A DNA stretch of 64,000 nt from Stutzerimonas chloritidismutans AW-1 (GCF_000495915.1 NZ_AOFQ01000006.1:1-64000); one strand, 5' to 3'. Positions 47,929-60,838 are shown, counted from the first letter of the stretch. Notes: generated from the letters alone by a model not told the origin. A program made the numbers and translations.

Positions 47929-48235
47929 GACACCTCCTGCATGGTTGCGACAGATTCGCCACACGCCCGCTCGGCGGGAAGTGACGCCCTGTGTTCAGGG
48001 TCGCAAGCCCCATGCCAGGCCGGCGCAAGCGCCAGCGGTAACCAAATCAGCCACTTGGGCGATGCCATTGCAGGCCTCGGAGTGCAGCATGCAGGAAAGC
48101 CGTGCTGACACCGTGCAACTTGCAAGACTTTTCATAGACTAAGGTCTCGCCAGCAACGCAACGGCGCCGCCCGGCGCTCGACACACATAATCCGAGCAAT
48201 TCAGCGACCGATACGCCTTTTGATGGGGAGCATCC

Positions 48236-49582
48236 ATGGACCAAACGACGGACAACGGCGGGCGCATCCTCCTGGTGGATGACGAAGCGGCGATCCTGCG
48301 TACCTTTCGTTACTGCCTGGAGGACCGCGGCTACACGGTCATGACTGCAGCCAGTGCGGCGCAGGCCGAGGCCATTCTGCAGCGTCAGGTATTCGACCTG
48401 TGCTTCCTCGACCTGAGACTTGGCGAAGACAACGGCCTGGACGTGCTGCAGCAGATGCGCCTACTCGCGCCCTGGATGCGCGTGGTGATCGTCACCGCCC
48501 ATTCGGCCGTGGACACCGCCGTGGACGCCATGCAGGCCGGCGCCGCGGACTACCTGCTCAAGCCATGCAGCCCGGAACAGCTTCGCCTGTCCGCCGCCAA
48601 GCAGCTGGAAGTCCGCCAGATGGCGGCCCGACTGGAAGCGCTGGAAGGCGAGATGAAGCAACGCAGCGACGCCCTCGGCTCGCACAGCCCGGCGATGATG
48701 GCCGTGCTGGAAACCGCGCGGCAGGTGGCAGACACCGACGCCAATATTCTCATCCTTGGCGAATCGGGTACCGGCAAGGGCGAACTGGCGCGTGCCATCC
48801 ACACCTGGAGCCGGCGCTCGAAGAAGGCCTTCGTCACCATCAACTGCCCGTCGCTGTCCGCCGACCTGATGGAAAGCGAGCTGTTCGGACACAACCGCGG
48901 CGCCTTCACCGGCGCGACGGAGAGCACGCTGGGCCGGGTCAACCAGGCCGACGGCGGCACGCTGTTCCTCGACGAGATCGGTGACTTCCCGCTGGCGCTG
49001 CAACCCAAGCTGCTGCGCTTCATCCAGGACAAGGAGTACGAGCGGGTCGGCGACCCGGTCACCCGCCGCGCCGATGTGCGCATCCTCGCGGCGACCAACC
49101 TGAACCTCGAAGAAATGGTGCGCGAGGGCAAGTTCCGCGAGGACCTGCTGTATCGCCTCAATGTCATCACCCTCAACCTGCCGCCCATGCGCGAGCGCCC
49201 CGAGGACGTGCTGACCCTGGCCGAACGCTTCCTTGCCTCGTTCGTGAAGAACTATGGCCGCCCTGCGCGCGGTTTCAGCGATGCGGCGGTGGCCGCACTG
49301 AAGACCTACCGCTGGCCGGGCAACGTGCGTGAACTGCGCAACGTGGTGGAGCGGGCGAGCATCATCTGCCCGCAGCAGATGATCGAAGTTAGCCACCTCG
49401 GGCTGGGCGAACAGGTAGGCAGCAACGCGCCACGCATCGGTGAGCCGCTCAGCCTGGAGGCGCTGGAGAAAGCCCATATCGCCGGCGTGCTGAGCACCAG
49501 CGACACCCTCGAGCAGGCCGCGCGCATTCTGGGTATCGACGCCTCGACCCTCTACCGAAAACGCAAGCAGTACGGCCTATGA
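48236..49582 (+). CDS. algB: NtrC-family response regulator AlgB
   Basis: A 448-residue protein closely matching P. aeruginosa AlgB from start to end: receiver with D59 as phosphoacceptor, AAA+ sigma-54 interaction domain with Walker A GESGTGKG and GAFTGA (in ELFGHNRGAFTGA), and a Fis-type HTH ending DASTLYRKRKQYGL. AlgB activates alginate biosynthesis and affects virulence. The end overlaps kinB by 4 bp (ATGA). GGGGAG lies 8 bases upstream. Confidence 0.97.
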   Translation: MDQTTDNGGRILLVDDEAAILRTFRYCLEDRGYTVMTAASAAQAEAILQRQVFDLCFLDLRLGEDNGLDVLQQMRLLAPWMRVVIVTAHSAVDTAVDAMQAGAADYLLKPCSPEQLRLSAAKQLEVRQMAARLEALEGEMKQRSDALGSHSPAMMAVLETARQVADTDANILILGESGTGKGELARAIHTWSRRSKKAFVTINCPSLSADLMESELFGHNRGAFTGATESTLGRVNQADGGTLFLDEIGDFPLALQPKLLRFIQDKEYERVGDPVTRRADVRILAATNLNLEEMVREGKFREDLLYRLNVITLNLPPMRERPEDVLTLAERFLASFVKNYGRPARGFSDAAVAALKTYRWPGNVRELRNVVERASIICPQQMIEVSHLGLGEQVGSNAPRIGEPLSLEALEKAHIAGVLSTSDTLEQAARILGIDASTLYRKRKQYGL

Positions 49583-51366
49583 AACTCCAGATGAAGCTGC
49601 GGACCCGCCTGTTTCTCGGCTTCTCCGCGCTGATGACGGTTGCGCTGCTGGGCCTGCTGCTGGCGCTGGTCAGCGTCATGCAGATGGCCAAGAGCCAGGA
49701 ACAGCTGATCCGCAACAACTTCGCCATCATCGAGATCAACCAGCAGCTGCGGCAGACGCTGGGCAACCACCTGATCGTGATGCTCACCGACAGCGGTCGC
49801 AGTGAAGCGCTGGAACCGCTGAGCCAATCGTTTCAGCAGACGCTCGAACGCGGCATCGCCGAAGCCAGCGACGAGACCGACCGGCAGGCATTCCAGGCCG
49901 TCGCCAGCGCCTACGCCAGCTTCCTGCAGCAGGTCGATGCCGCCCGCAACCAGAACCTGACGCTGCTGGAAGACAATCCGCTCAGCCAGGCCTTCAATCA
50001 GGTGCGCAGCCTGATGACCGACATGCAGCGCACGGCGTACGACAAGATCCGCGATACCGAGCTGCGCAGCCGTGACCGGGCATCGCTGCTCGCCGGGCTG
50101 CTGGGCCTGACGGCGATCGCGGTACTGCTGATCGGCTTCATCACCGCGCACAGCTTCGCCCGCCGCTTCGGCGAACCGATCGAACGGCTGTCCGCCGCCG
50201 CCGACCAGATCGGCCGCGGCGACTTCAACATTTCCCTGCCGACGCCGCACATCGCGGAGCTGTCCTCGCTGAGCCGCCGCTTCGGCCTGATGGCTCAGGC
50301 GCTGCACGAGTTCAAGCAGACCAACGTGGAGGCGCTGGTCAACGGCCAGCAGCGTCTGCAGGCACTGCTCGATAGCATCGACGACGGCCTGCTGATCGTC
50401 GACCGCGACGGACGCCTGGAGCACGCCAACCCGGTCGCCCAGCGGCAGCTGGCCTGGGAGAACGAGCACCTCGGCTCGACCCTCGGCGAAGCGCTCGGCT
50501 ACCCGGACCTGGACAATGCCGCGCGGCAGGTGCTGGACGACAAACCACTGTCCGACCCACCCGAAGACCTGATCATCGAGGCGGACGGCGAACGCCGCCT
50601 GCTGGCCTGGCGCATCAGCCCGGTGAGCCACCACGACGGCAGCATCAGCGGTGCGGTCATGGTGCTGCACGATGTCACCGATCAACGAACCTTCGAGCGG
50701 GTGCGCAACGAGTTCGTGCTGCGGGCCTCCCATGAGCTGCGCACGCCGGTCACCGGCATGCAGATGGCCTTCAGCCTGCTGCGCGAACGCCTGCGCTACC
50801 CGGCCGGCAGCCGCGAGTCGGACCTGTTCGACACCGTACACGAGGAAATGCAGCGACTGGTCAGGCTGATCAATGACCTGCTCAACTTCTCGCGCTATCA
50901 GAGTGGCCAGCAGAAGCTGGAGCTGGAGCAGTGCCACATCCCCGAACTGCTCGAGGCCGCGCGTCAACGCTTCGAGGTCAACGCCGCCGAACAGGAGGTT
51001 CAGCTCAAGCTGGAGTTGCAGCAGCCGCTGCCGACGCTGATGCTCGACCGCCAGCAGATCGAGCGGGTGATGGACAACCTGCTGAGCAATGCCCTGCGCC
51101 ACACGCCCAAGGGCGGCGAGGTTCGGCTGCTGGCGCGGCACCACGGCGAGCGGATGATCCTCAGCGTCGAGGACAACGGCGAAGGCATTCCCTACAGCCA
51201 GCAGGCGCGCATCTTCGAGCCGTTCGTGCAGATCGGTCGCCGCCGTGGCGGTGCCGGACTGGGCCTTGCCTTATGCAAGGAAATCGCTCAGCTGCATGGT
51301 GGGCGTATCGGCGTGCATTCACGGATCGGCCACGGCACCATCTTCTACGTTGCGCTGCCGATCTGA
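49579..51366 (+). CDS. kinB: Sensor histidine kinase KinB
   Basis: A 595-residue kinase, the same length as P. aeruginosa KinB: two membrane helices (about 14-34 and 170-190) around a periplasmic sensor, HAMP, a PAS domain (about 257-370), H-box with H385 in ASHELRTPVTG, N-box and ATP lid GAGLGLALCKEI. It phosphorylates and dephosphorylates AlgB. Translationally coupled to algB. Confidence 0.97.
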   Translation: MKLQMKLRTRLFLGFSALMTVALLGLLLALVSVMQMAKSQEQLIRNNFAIIEINQQLRQTLGNHLIVMLTDSGRSEALEPLSQSFQQTLERGIAEASDETDRQAFQAVASAYASFLQQVDAARNQNLTLLEDNPLSQAFNQVRSLMTDMQRTAYDKIRDTELRSRDRASLLAGLLGLTAIAVLLIGFITAHSFARRFGEPIERLSAAADQIGRGDFNISLPTPHIAELSSLSRRFGLMAQALHEFKQTNVEALVNGQQRLQALLDSIDDGLLIVDRDGRLEHANPVAQRQLAWENEHLGSTLGEALGYPDLDNAARQVLDDKPLSDPPEDLIIEADGERRLLAWRISPVSHHDGSISGAVMVLHDVTDQRTFERVRNEFVLRASHELRTPVTGMQMAFSLLRERLRYPAGSRESDLFDTVHEEMQRLVRLINDLLNFSRYQSGQQKLELEQCHIPELLEAARQRFEVNAAEQEVQLKLELQQPLPTLMLDRQQIERVMDNLLSNALRHTPKGGEVRLLARHHGERMILSVEDNGEGIPYSQQARIFEPFVQIGRRRGGAGLGLALCKEIAQLHGGRIGVHSRIGHGTIFYVALPI

Positions 51367-51387
51367 CAGCGCCATCGAGGAGGCCAC

Positions 51388-51792
51388 ATGCCGAGCCTGA
51401 ACCCCAGCCCCGAACAGCTCGCCGACTTCGCGGCGTCGATGCCTTCGGGCGTGCCGATCCTGATGCTCAACCTGCTGCGCTATAACGACCAGGCGACCTA
51501 TCCGCCAGGTAGTCAGCACAGTCCGTGCAGTGGTCGCGAGGCCTACGCGCGCTACAGCCGCGTGGCGCTGGCCAAGGTGCAGGCCAGCGGTGGCGCGGTG
51601 GAAGTCAGGACCAAGGCCCATGCCGCGCTGATCGCCCCGCCGGACGAGCAGTGGGACGACATACTGCTGGTCAGCTATCCATCCAAGGAAGCCTTCCTGG
51701 CGATGATCGGCGACAGCGACTATCAGGCTGCAGCCGAGCACCGTAGCGCAGCGCTGGCCGACTCGAGACTGATCGGCACGACCCGCTGCTGA
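51388..51792 (+). CDS. DUF1330-domain protein
   Basis: A 134-residue protein with an alpha/beta dimeric ferredoxin-like (dabb) fold: VPILMLNLLRY as the first strand, then GREAYARYSRVA, and DDILLVSYPSKEAFLAM. The function of DUF1330 proteins is not known. GAGGAGG precedes the ATG; 21 bp from the kinB stop suggests co-transcription. Its stop is 1 bp from the convergent amidase gene. Confidence 0.8.
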   Translation: MPSLNPSPEQLADFAASMPSGVPILMLNLLRYNDQATYPPGSQHSPCSGREAYARYSRVALAKVQASGGAVEVRTKAHAALIAPPDEQWDDILLVSYPSKEAFLAMIGDSDYQAAAEHRSAALADSRLIGTTRC

Positions 51793-51793
51793 G

Positions 51794-52582
51794 TCAGCGC
51801 CCCGCCTGATTGCCGAGCACCTGCAGCATCGCGGCGGTCTCGGCATCGGGTTCGCCGTCGAAGCGAGCCGGGCGGTATTTCATCTGGAACGCAGCGATCA
51901 CATTGCGCGTCTCGTCGTCCAGATGGCCGTGGCGCGGCACCCGGTAACCCTGCGCCGCCAATGCATCCTGGAACCAGGTGATCGTCGGCAGCCCGGCCGA
52001 TGCATAGCGCATCCGCTCGGCCGCCACCGCATCGGCATCGGGCCAGGGCAGCAGCCCCTCCTCGGCCAGGCGTTTCCAGGGGAACAGCGGCCCCGGATCG
52101 ACCTTGCGCTGCGGAGCGATGTCGCTGTGGCCGATGATGGCGCCCGGCTTGAGGTCGTGACGCGCCATGATGTCCTTGAGCAACACCACCAGCGCGTCGA
52201 TCTGCTCTTCGGAGTACGGATACCAGAGCCGGCGCCCGTCAGCGCTTTCCACGTAGCCGCGGTTGACCAGCTCGATGCCGATCGATGTGGCGTTGAGCCA
52301 GGTGCGCCCGTTCCACTCACTCTCGCCGGCATGCCAGGCGCGGCGGTTTTCATCCACCAACCGGTAGATGGTCGCCGGCGATTCGCCGATCAGGTAGTGG
52401 CTGCTGACGTCGCGGCCGCTGAGCAGCTGCAGCGAGCGGGGCAGGTCGGTCGAGGTGTAATGCAGGATGATGAACTGGGCGCGGCTATCGTGGCCGGTCG
52501 AGCTGTAGCTGGTATCGATGCGCGGACCACTGGCGCAACCGGCCAGCAGCAGGAGCATCAGGACGGCGGGGATGGTTTTCAT
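51794..52582 (-). CDS. Lipoprotein N-acetylmuramoyl-L-alanine amidase (AmiD-like)
   Basis: A 262-residue lipoprotein with lipobox LLLAGC (lipid-modified C16). The amidase_2 domain (about 30-190) has zinc-binding candidates His in FIILHYTS and IIGHSDIAP and the catalytic ELVN/Lys pair; a peptidoglycan-binding repeat (about 200-255) follows. It cleaves the amide between MurNAc and the stem peptide, probably on anhydro-muropeptides, at the outer membrane. Confidence 0.9.
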   Translation of the reverse strand: MKTIPAVLMLLLLAGCASGPRIDTSYSSTGHDSRAQFIILHYTSTDLPRSLQLLSGRDVSSHYLIGESPATIYRLVDENRRAWHAGESEWNGRTWLNATSIGIELVNRGYVESADGRRLWYPYSEEQIDALVVLLKDIMARHDLKPGAIIGHSDIAPQRKVDPGPLFPWKRLAEEGLLPWPDADAVAAERMRYASAGLPTITWFQDALAAQGYRVPRHGHLDDETRNVIAAFQMKYRPARFDGEPDAETAAMLQVLGNQAGR

Positions 52583-52712
52583 CGGGACGACCTCTGTGTC
52601 GACGGCGAAATGACGCAGATGAGCAGCAGCCCGTTGCGCGGGGCTCCGCTCATGTCGGTGCGGTGAGGGGCGTGATTATACCGGCCGATCGGGTCCGGGC
52701 CAGGGCAGCCGG

Positions 52713-54524
52713 TCAGGCCGCCTCGACGCGATTGCGCCCCGAATCCTTGGCCCGGTAGAGCGCGCTGTCGGCACGCTCGAAAGCGCGCTCGGTGCTGTCA
52801 CCTTCGCTGAACGCGGTCAGGCCGGCCGAGAGCGTGATGGCAACGCGCTCGCCCTTGAAGTGGAACGGACAGCTGCCGATCGACTCACGCAGCGACTCCA
52901 TCAGCTGCAGGCCTGCCTCATAGGGCGTGTTGGGCAGCAGCACGACGAACTCCTCGCCACCGAAGCGGGCGATGAAATCGGTCTTGCGCAGACGCTTGTG
53001 CAGCTCGGTGCCAATGATCTTCAGCACCCGATCACCAGCCAGGTGACCGTAGCCATCGTTGACCCGCTTGAAGTGGTCGACGTCCAGCACGGCCAGCAGC
53101 AGGTCGCCGCCGTAACGTTGCCAGCGGGCGAACTCGAGCTCCAGACGCTCGTTCCATGCCGCCCGGTTGGGCAGGCCGGTCAGCGGATCCTGCAGCGCTT
53201 TCTGACGCTGCTCCTCCAGGTGCCCACGCAGGCCGCGTGCTGCCTGTTCGAGGCTGCCGACCCGGCTGACCAGCTGCTGCAGGCGCTCACCGAGCTTCTG
53301 TTCCTGCTCGCTGCGCTGTTGCCGGTAGGTGTCCACCGTGGTCAGCAGGCCATCCAGGCGCGCCTCGACCACCTGCTTCAGGCTGGTCAGATCCTTGGCC
53401 TGGCGCATGCTGTCCTGCAACCCGCCAACCTGTTCACGCAACTCCGCATCCAGCGCCTGAGCGGCGTCGCGTCCTTCGTTATGCCCCTGGTGCGCGGCGA
53501 GGAGATTTTCCTGCATCGCAGTCAGGCGCTCGTTGAGCGTCTGCAGGTAGTTTTCGAAATCTCGCTGACCCTGGTCGCTAAAGGCGATCATCAGCATCGC
53601 GAGATCGTCCAGCACCGGCACCAGTTCATACCAGTTCAAGCCGTGCTGGATGCGCGCCCGCAGGGTCTGCAGTTGCGGCTGGGGGTGTTCCGGCAGATGA
53701 AGGCTGTCCAGCAGGCTGCCGAGGGTCGCCTCCACGCGGTCCGCGACGACGCTGAACGCGGGCTCCGGCGAATCCGGCAGGGCATACGCAGCAGCGTTCT
53801 GCTCCGCCTCGGTTTCCGCGATAGCTTCTTCGTCGGCCGGTACCTCGGCAAGCGGCATGTCCTCGAGCAGCGGGGCAGCCTGAACGGCAGGCTTGGGCAG
53901 CCCTAGCGCTTCCACTACTACCGGGCCAGCGTCGACCTCATTGACTGCGGCGGGCGGCGGGGTTTCCTCACCCCGCTCGGCTGCAGGCGGCGCCAGCGGC
54001 GTGTCCCGCCCGCCAAACAGGCGCTTCAGAAAACCGCTCTGCTGCGGCGCCGCCAGCCCCTGCAGATCCAGCACCTGGCCCTGCAGGTCACTCAGCTCGC
54101 CGAGCAGCACCGGCAGCTCACGCAGCCTGGCGGCACGCTGGTCCAGCTCCTTGGCAAATCGCTTGAGCGGCTTGCGCAGCTCCGCCGGCACCGACATGCC
54201 CAGTAGCTGGGAGACCAGCCGATGCAAAGCCTCGGTCAGGCGAACGGCCCGCTCCTGGCGGTGGCGTTCGGATTCCAGCACAGCCTTCTCCAGGCGCGGC
54301 ACCAGCTGGCTGAGCCCCTCATCCAGATCGCCGTCGCGGAGGATCTCTCGCATTTCGTGCAGGCAGCGCTCGACCGCGGGATCGGCACCCTCCACCGCCA
54401 GGCTGCTACGCACCAGGCTGCGCCGCAGCAGATCGACGCGCTGCTCCCAGCGCGCTTCGAGCTGCTCCTGCCGCTCGGCGAGCTGAAGATACTTTTCCTT
54501 CCAGCGTTCGACTTCTTCGCTCAT
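52713..54524 (-). CDS. dgcP: DgcP-like diguanylate cyclase with long coiled-coil amino half
   Basis: A 603-residue cytoplasmic protein: an amino-terminal coiled coil (about 1-115), acidic/Pro-rich linker (about 190-260), a second helical region (about 265-420) and GGDEF (GGEEF 522-526, RxxD site RKTD). Domain plan and gene neighbourhood (EEP nuclease, dsbA, cytochrome c4) match P. aeruginosa DgcP (PA5487), which localises to cell poles through FimV. The start overlaps the EEP gene by 4 bp. Symbol given on synteny. Confidence 0.85.
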   Translation of the reverse strand: MSEEVERWKEKYLQLAERQEQLEARWEQRVDLLRRSLVRSSLAVEGADPAVERCLHEMREILRDGDLDEGLSQLVPRLEKAVLESERHRQERAVRLTEALHRLVSQLLGMSVPAELRKPLKRFAKELDQRAARLRELPVLLGELSDLQGQVLDLQGLAAPQQSGFLKRLFGGRDTPLAPPAAERGEETPPPAAVNEVDAGPVVVEALGLPKPAVQAAPLLEDMPLAEVPADEEAIAETEAEQNAAAYALPDSPEPAFSVVADRVEATLGSLLDSLHLPEHPQPQLQTLRARIQHGLNWYELVPVLDDLAMLMIAFSDQGQRDFENYLQTLNERLTAMQENLLAAHQGHNEGRDAAQALDAELREQVGGLQDSMRQAKDLTSLKQVVEARLDGLLTTVDTYRQQRSEQEQKLGERLQQLVSRVGSLEQAARGLRGHLEEQRQKALQDPLTGLPNRAAWNERLELEFARWQRYGGDLLLAVLDVDHFKRVNDGYGHLAGDRVLKIIGTELHKRLRKTDFIARFGGEEFVVLLPNTPYEAGLQLMESLRESIGSCPFHFKGERVAITLSAGLTAFSEGDSTERAFERADSALYRAKDSGRNRVEAA

Positions 54525-55390
54525 TTCGTTTCTTGTACCTGTACCGGCAGGGAATCGGCCTGAAGCGAGTCCGGCAAACGGATCTCCACTGCCACCGGCA
54601 GATGGTCGGAGATCGGCAGCGCCAGCACATCGACGCGTTCCAGCGTCAGGCTCGGGCTTAGCAGAATATGGTCCAGACAGCGTTGCGGTCGCCAGCTCGG
54701 GAAGGTCGCTTCGATCTGCGGCGCGAGCAGGCCGAGATCGCGCAGCGGCGAATTTTCCAGCAGATCGTTGGCGTGGGTATTCATGTCGCCCATCAACACC
54801 TGATGCCGATAGCCGCCAATCAGCTCGCGGATATAGGCCAGCTGGCGCGTCCGCGCCCCGCCTCCCAGGGCCAGGTGCATCATCACCACCACCAGCGCCT
54901 CCGGTCCCTCGCCGAAACGCAACAGAATCGCCCCGCGCCCCGAAGGGCCAGGCAGCGGGTGATCTTCCAGGCCTTGTGGTTCGAGCCGGCTGAGGACGCC
55001 GTTGCTGTGCTGGGCGAAACGCCCGAGATTGCGATTGAGCTGCTGATACCAGTAGGGAAAGGCGCCCAGATGGGCGAGGTGCTCGACCTGATTGACGTAA
55101 CCGGAGCGCAGGCTGCCACCGTCGGCTTCCTGCAGGGCGACCAAATCATAGTTACCCAGTACTTCGCCGATGCGCTGCAGGTTGCTGGCGCGACCGGGAT
55201 GCGGCAGCAAATGCTGCCAGCTGCGCGTCAGGTAGTGGTGGTAGCGCTCGGTGCTGATGCCAACCTGGATGTTGAAGCTAAGCAGTCTTAGCCGCCCATC
55301 GGCGGGCAGCCCGCTACTGGCCAGGCACTGCGAATTGACGCGCGCCTTGCCTGGGCCGGCAAGGCGCGGAGCGCTCCAACGGCGCAGCAT
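54521..55390 (-). CDS. Endonuclease/exonuclease/phosphatase-family protein
   Basis: A 289-residue EEP-fold enzyme with the motifs LSFNIQVG, DLVALQEAD, GDMNTHANDLL, RCLDHILLS and SDHLPV, covering the metal and catalytic residues. The natural substrate (DNA, phospholipid or nucleotide) is unknown. It starts 6 bp after the dsbA stop and overlaps the cyclase gene, so the three form one operon. Confidence 0.87.
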   Translation of the reverse strand: MLRRWSAPRLAGPGKARVNSQCLASSGLPADGRLRLLSFNIQVGISTERYHHYLTRSWQHLLPHPGRASNLQRIGEVLGNYDLVALQEADGGSLRSGYVNQVEHLAHLGAFPYWYQQLNRNLGRFAQHSNGVLSRLEPQGLEDHPLPGPSGRGAILLRFGEGPEALVVVMMHLALGGGARTRQLAYIRELIGGYRHQVLMGDMNTHANDLLENSPLRDLGLLAPQIEATFPSWRPQRCLDHILLSPSLTLERVDVLALPISDHLPVAVEIRLPDSLQADSLPVQVQETK

Positions 55391-55396
55391 CGCGGG

Positions 55397-56026
55397 TTAC
55401 CGCGCTGCGCGTTCTTTTTCGATGAGGAAGTCCGCCACCTGCAGCGTACGCTCCGGGCCGCCAGACGAGCCGAGGTCGAAGCGGTACTTGCCGTTGACGA
55501 TCATCACCGGTACGCCGGTGATCTGATAAGCCATGCCGAGCTTCTTCGCCTGCTCAACCCGGCCACGTACACCAAAGGAGTTGTAGGCCTTGAGAAACGC
55601 CTGCTTGTCGATGCCCTGACCGGCGAGGAAGTCAGCCATTTCCTCGGGAGTGGCGAGCTTCTTGCGCTCCTGGTGATAGGCGGCAAACACCGCGTCATGC
55701 ACCTTCGGCTCGACACCCATGGATTCCAGGGCGATGAACAGCTGCCCATGCGCATTCCAGATGCCACCGAACATGGCCGGAATACGCTTGAACTGGACGT
55801 CATCCGGCAGCTGTTCGGCCCAGGGCTTGATCACCGGTTCGAACTGATAGCAGTGCGGACAGCCATACCAGAACAGCTCGACCACCTCGATCTTGCTCGG
55901 GTCGGCAACGGGGACCGGGCTGCTCAGCTCGACATATTCCTTGCCGGCCTGAAACTCCGCTGCCTGGGCTGCGACACCGAACAGGCTCGCAGCGGCAAAA
56001 ACGGCAGTGAGTAGGAAATTGCGCAT
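55397..56026 (-). CDS. dsbA: Thiol:disulfide interchange protein DsbA
   Basis: A 209-residue periplasmic oxidase: signal peptide of about 22 residues (ending AAQA), active site CPHC (56-59) and cis-proline loop TGVPVM. It introduces disulfides into exported proteins and is reoxidised by DsbB. AGGAG precedes the ATG. Lies downstream of cytochrome c4, separated by its terminator. Confidence 0.97.
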   Translation of the reverse strand: MRNFLLTAVFAAASLFGVAAQAAEFQAGKEYVELSSPVPVADPSKIEVVELFWYGCPHCYQFEPVIKPWAEQLPDDVQFKRIPAMFGGIWNAHGQLFIALESMGVEPKVHDAVFAAYHQERKKLATPEEMADFLAGQGIDKQAFLKAYNSFGVRGRVEQAKKLGMAYQITGVPVMIVNGKYRFDLGSSGGPERTLQVADFLIEKERAAR

Positions 56027-56152
56027 GAAATACTCCTGTTTACGACGGACCGATGGCGCAACAGGCTGCAGCAAAACGTCAGGACTCGCCAGCGTTTTTC
56101 ATCCGCGCGTGTAAAGCCGTGACGAAGATTGTGTAGCCAGGCGTGAAAACGC

Positions 56153-56187
56153 AAAAGGGCGCCGGAGCCAACGGCCCCGACGCCCTT
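56153..56187 (-). terminator. Terminator of the cytochrome c4 gene
   Basis: Arms at 56157-56169 and 56173-56187 pair over about 13 positions with one mismatch; the minus strand then runs CCCTTTTGCGTTTT. Located 22 bp after the c4 stop and 127 bp before dsbA. Confidence 0.8.
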
Positions 56188-56208
56188 CTGTTCAACCTGC
56201 CGCTGTTA

Positions 56209-56841
56209 TCAGTGCAGGCCCTGGATGTAGCTGGACAGCGCTTCGATGTCCTTGTTGCTCAGCTTGGCGGCGACGCCACGCATGATCATGGTGTCGCCGT
56301 CGTTGGTGCGATTGCCTTCGCGGAAGTCGGTCAGCTGCTTGGCGGTGTACGCCGCGTGCTGCCCACCCAGCTTGGGGAAGCCAGCCAGGTCGTTGCCGAC
56401 ACCGTTGGGTGCGTGGCAACCGGTGCACGCCGGCATGCCCTGATCGAGCTTGCCACCACGGAACAGTTTCTCGCCCTGCTTTGCCAGAGCCGGATCGGCG
56501 TAACCAACACTGCCCTTCTGGCTTGAGAAGTAGGCGGCGATGTCTTCCAGATCCTGATCACTCAGCGGGTCCAGCATACCGGTCATTTCCAACACCTTGC
56601 GACCTACGCCTTCCGGGGCACCCGGTGTGCTGCCAGCCTTGATGTCCTGCAGTTGCTTGAGCAGGTAACGCTCACCCTGGCCAGCCAGTTTCGGGAAATT
56701 CGGCGCCGGGCTGTTGCCATCGACACCGTGGCACGCACCACACACTGCAACTTTGCCCTGACCAGCTTCGGCGTCTCCAGCCGCGTGGGCCATACCGGTG
56801 ATGCCAAGGGTCAACAGCAGACTCACGAGTACTTTGTTCAT
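56209..56841 (-). CDS. cc4: Cytochrome c4 (di-haem)
   Basis: A 210-residue precursor; the 20-residue signal peptide ends MAHA, leaving a 190-residue mature protein. Two haem sites are CGACH (34-38) and CTGCH (139-143), each with a later Met ligand (MTGML region and MIMRG). Cytochrome c4 carries electrons to cbb3-type oxidases in the periplasm. The mature sequence agrees with what I recall for P. stutzeri c4. Confidence 0.97.
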   Translation of the reverse strand: MNKVLVSLLLTLGITGMAHAAGDAEAGQGKVAVCGACHGVDGNSPAPNFPKLAGQGERYLLKQLQDIKAGSTPGAPEGVGRKVLEMTGMLDPLSDQDLEDIAAYFSSQKGSVGYADPALAKQGEKLFRGGKLDQGMPACTGCHAPNGVGNDLAGFPKLGGQHAAYTAKQLTDFREGNRTNDGDTMIMRGVAAKLSNKDIEALSSYIQGLH

Positions 56842-57108
56842 CAGCTAATCCAACTACGGCTAAGGGTTTGAAAGGAATTCATCGGGTCGCGCACGGCCAT
56901 CGAACCGGGGCGACGCTCGTTATAGTGGCACGCTGGGCATCCGCATTGCGGTGGCAACTACCGCCGCACCGGCGTCCGGATCAGGCTGAACACCACACGT
57001 GGCCCGATATCAGGCCAAAGCGCACATAAAAACTGCGGCATTATATACTCCCGTTTCTGAAACGGAAACGAACCATTGCCGCACCCGCGTGCACTCACCG
57101 GAACGACC

Positions 57109-57762
57109 ATGCTACCGAAAAACCCGATTCTCGGCCTTTGCCAACAGGCCACCTTCATGATCAGCGCCGCCAAGGTCGATCAGTGCCCGGCCGACGAGGG
57201 TCTGGAAGTAGCCTTTGCCGGCCGTTCCAACGCAGGCAAGTCGAGCGCGCTGAACACCCTGACCCATGCCAACCTGGCGCGCACTTCGAAGACCCCGGGC
57301 CGCACCCAGCTGCTCAACTTCTTCCGCCTCGATGACGAACGCCGACTGGTCGACCTGCCCGGCTACGGCTACGCCAAGGTGCCGATCCCGCTCAAGCAGC
57401 ACTGGCAGCGCCACCTGGAAGCCTACCTGGGCAGCCGCGAGAGCCTGGCCGGCGTGTTCCTGATGATGGATATCCGCCATCCGCTGACCGAGTTCGACCG
57501 CATGATGCTGGACTGGGCGAGCGCCAGCCAGATGCCTTTGCACATCCTGTTGACCAAGTCCGACAAGCTGGCCTTCGGCGCCGCGAAGAACGCGTTGCTG
57601 GCCATCCAGCGCGACATTCACAAGGGCTGGGGCGCCGACGTCAGCGTCCAGCTGTTCTCGGCACCGAAGCGGCAGGGGGTCGAGGAAGCGCAGCTGGTGC
57701 TGGCGAATTGGTTGGGAATGCTGGACGAGGCAGCCGAAGACGAGCACGAGCCTGAGGCATAG
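57109..57762 (+). CDS. engB: Ribosome-biogenesis GTPase EngB (YsxC/YihA)
   Basis: A 217-residue small GTPase: G1 GRSNAGKS (38-45), G2 TPGRTQ, G3 DLPGYGYA, G4 TKSD. Required for large-subunit assembly in many bacteria. The ATG at 57109 aligns with family starts; a TTG further upstream is possible but less likely. Divergent from cytochrome c4 across 267 bp where I see no gene. The usual neighbour polA is not downstream here. Confidence 0.95.
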   Translation: MLPKNPILGLCQQATFMISAAKVDQCPADEGLEVAFAGRSNAGKSSALNTLTHANLARTSKTPGRTQLLNFFRLDDERRLVDLPGYGYAKVPIPLKQHWQRHLEAYLGSRESLAGVFLMMDIRHPLTEFDRMMLDWASASQMPLHILLTKSDKLAFGAAKNALLAIQRDIHKGWGADVSVQLFSAPKRQGVEEAQLVLANWLGMLDEAAEDEHEPEA

Positions 57763-57804
57763 AGTGGGTCAGGCGTTGCCGATTCCTGCAGCCCTGGGCC
57801 GGAG

Positions 57805-57842
57805 CTTCGGTGGATGTAAAAAGCGACATCCACCCTACGAAG
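57805..57842. repeat. REP-like palindrome downstream of engB
   Basis: GGTGGATGT (57809-57817) and ACATCCACC (57826-57834) form a perfect 9-bp stem, flanked by CTTC/GAAG. On the minus strand it reads GGGTGGATGTCG then a T-run inside the loop. I recall similar elements dispersed between genes in P. stutzeri genomes. One copy is seen in this window. Confidence 0.6.
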
Positions 57843-57945
57843 TCCGGCACCAATCACTAAAATTACCCGAATTTCACCCCACCAATCACCTCGCAGAAGC
57901 CGGAAAGGCGCCGAGAATCGACGTCCACCCGGCCCTCAGCGCAAC

Positions 57946-60822
<2,877 letters not shown>

Positions 60823-60838
60823 GGTCGCTACTCTCGGA

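Noticed and set aside
57763..57945. ErsA/Spot 42-like small RNA after engB
   Set aside because: Position resembles P. aeruginosa, but there is no strong promoter plus terminator pair, and polA is not adjacent.
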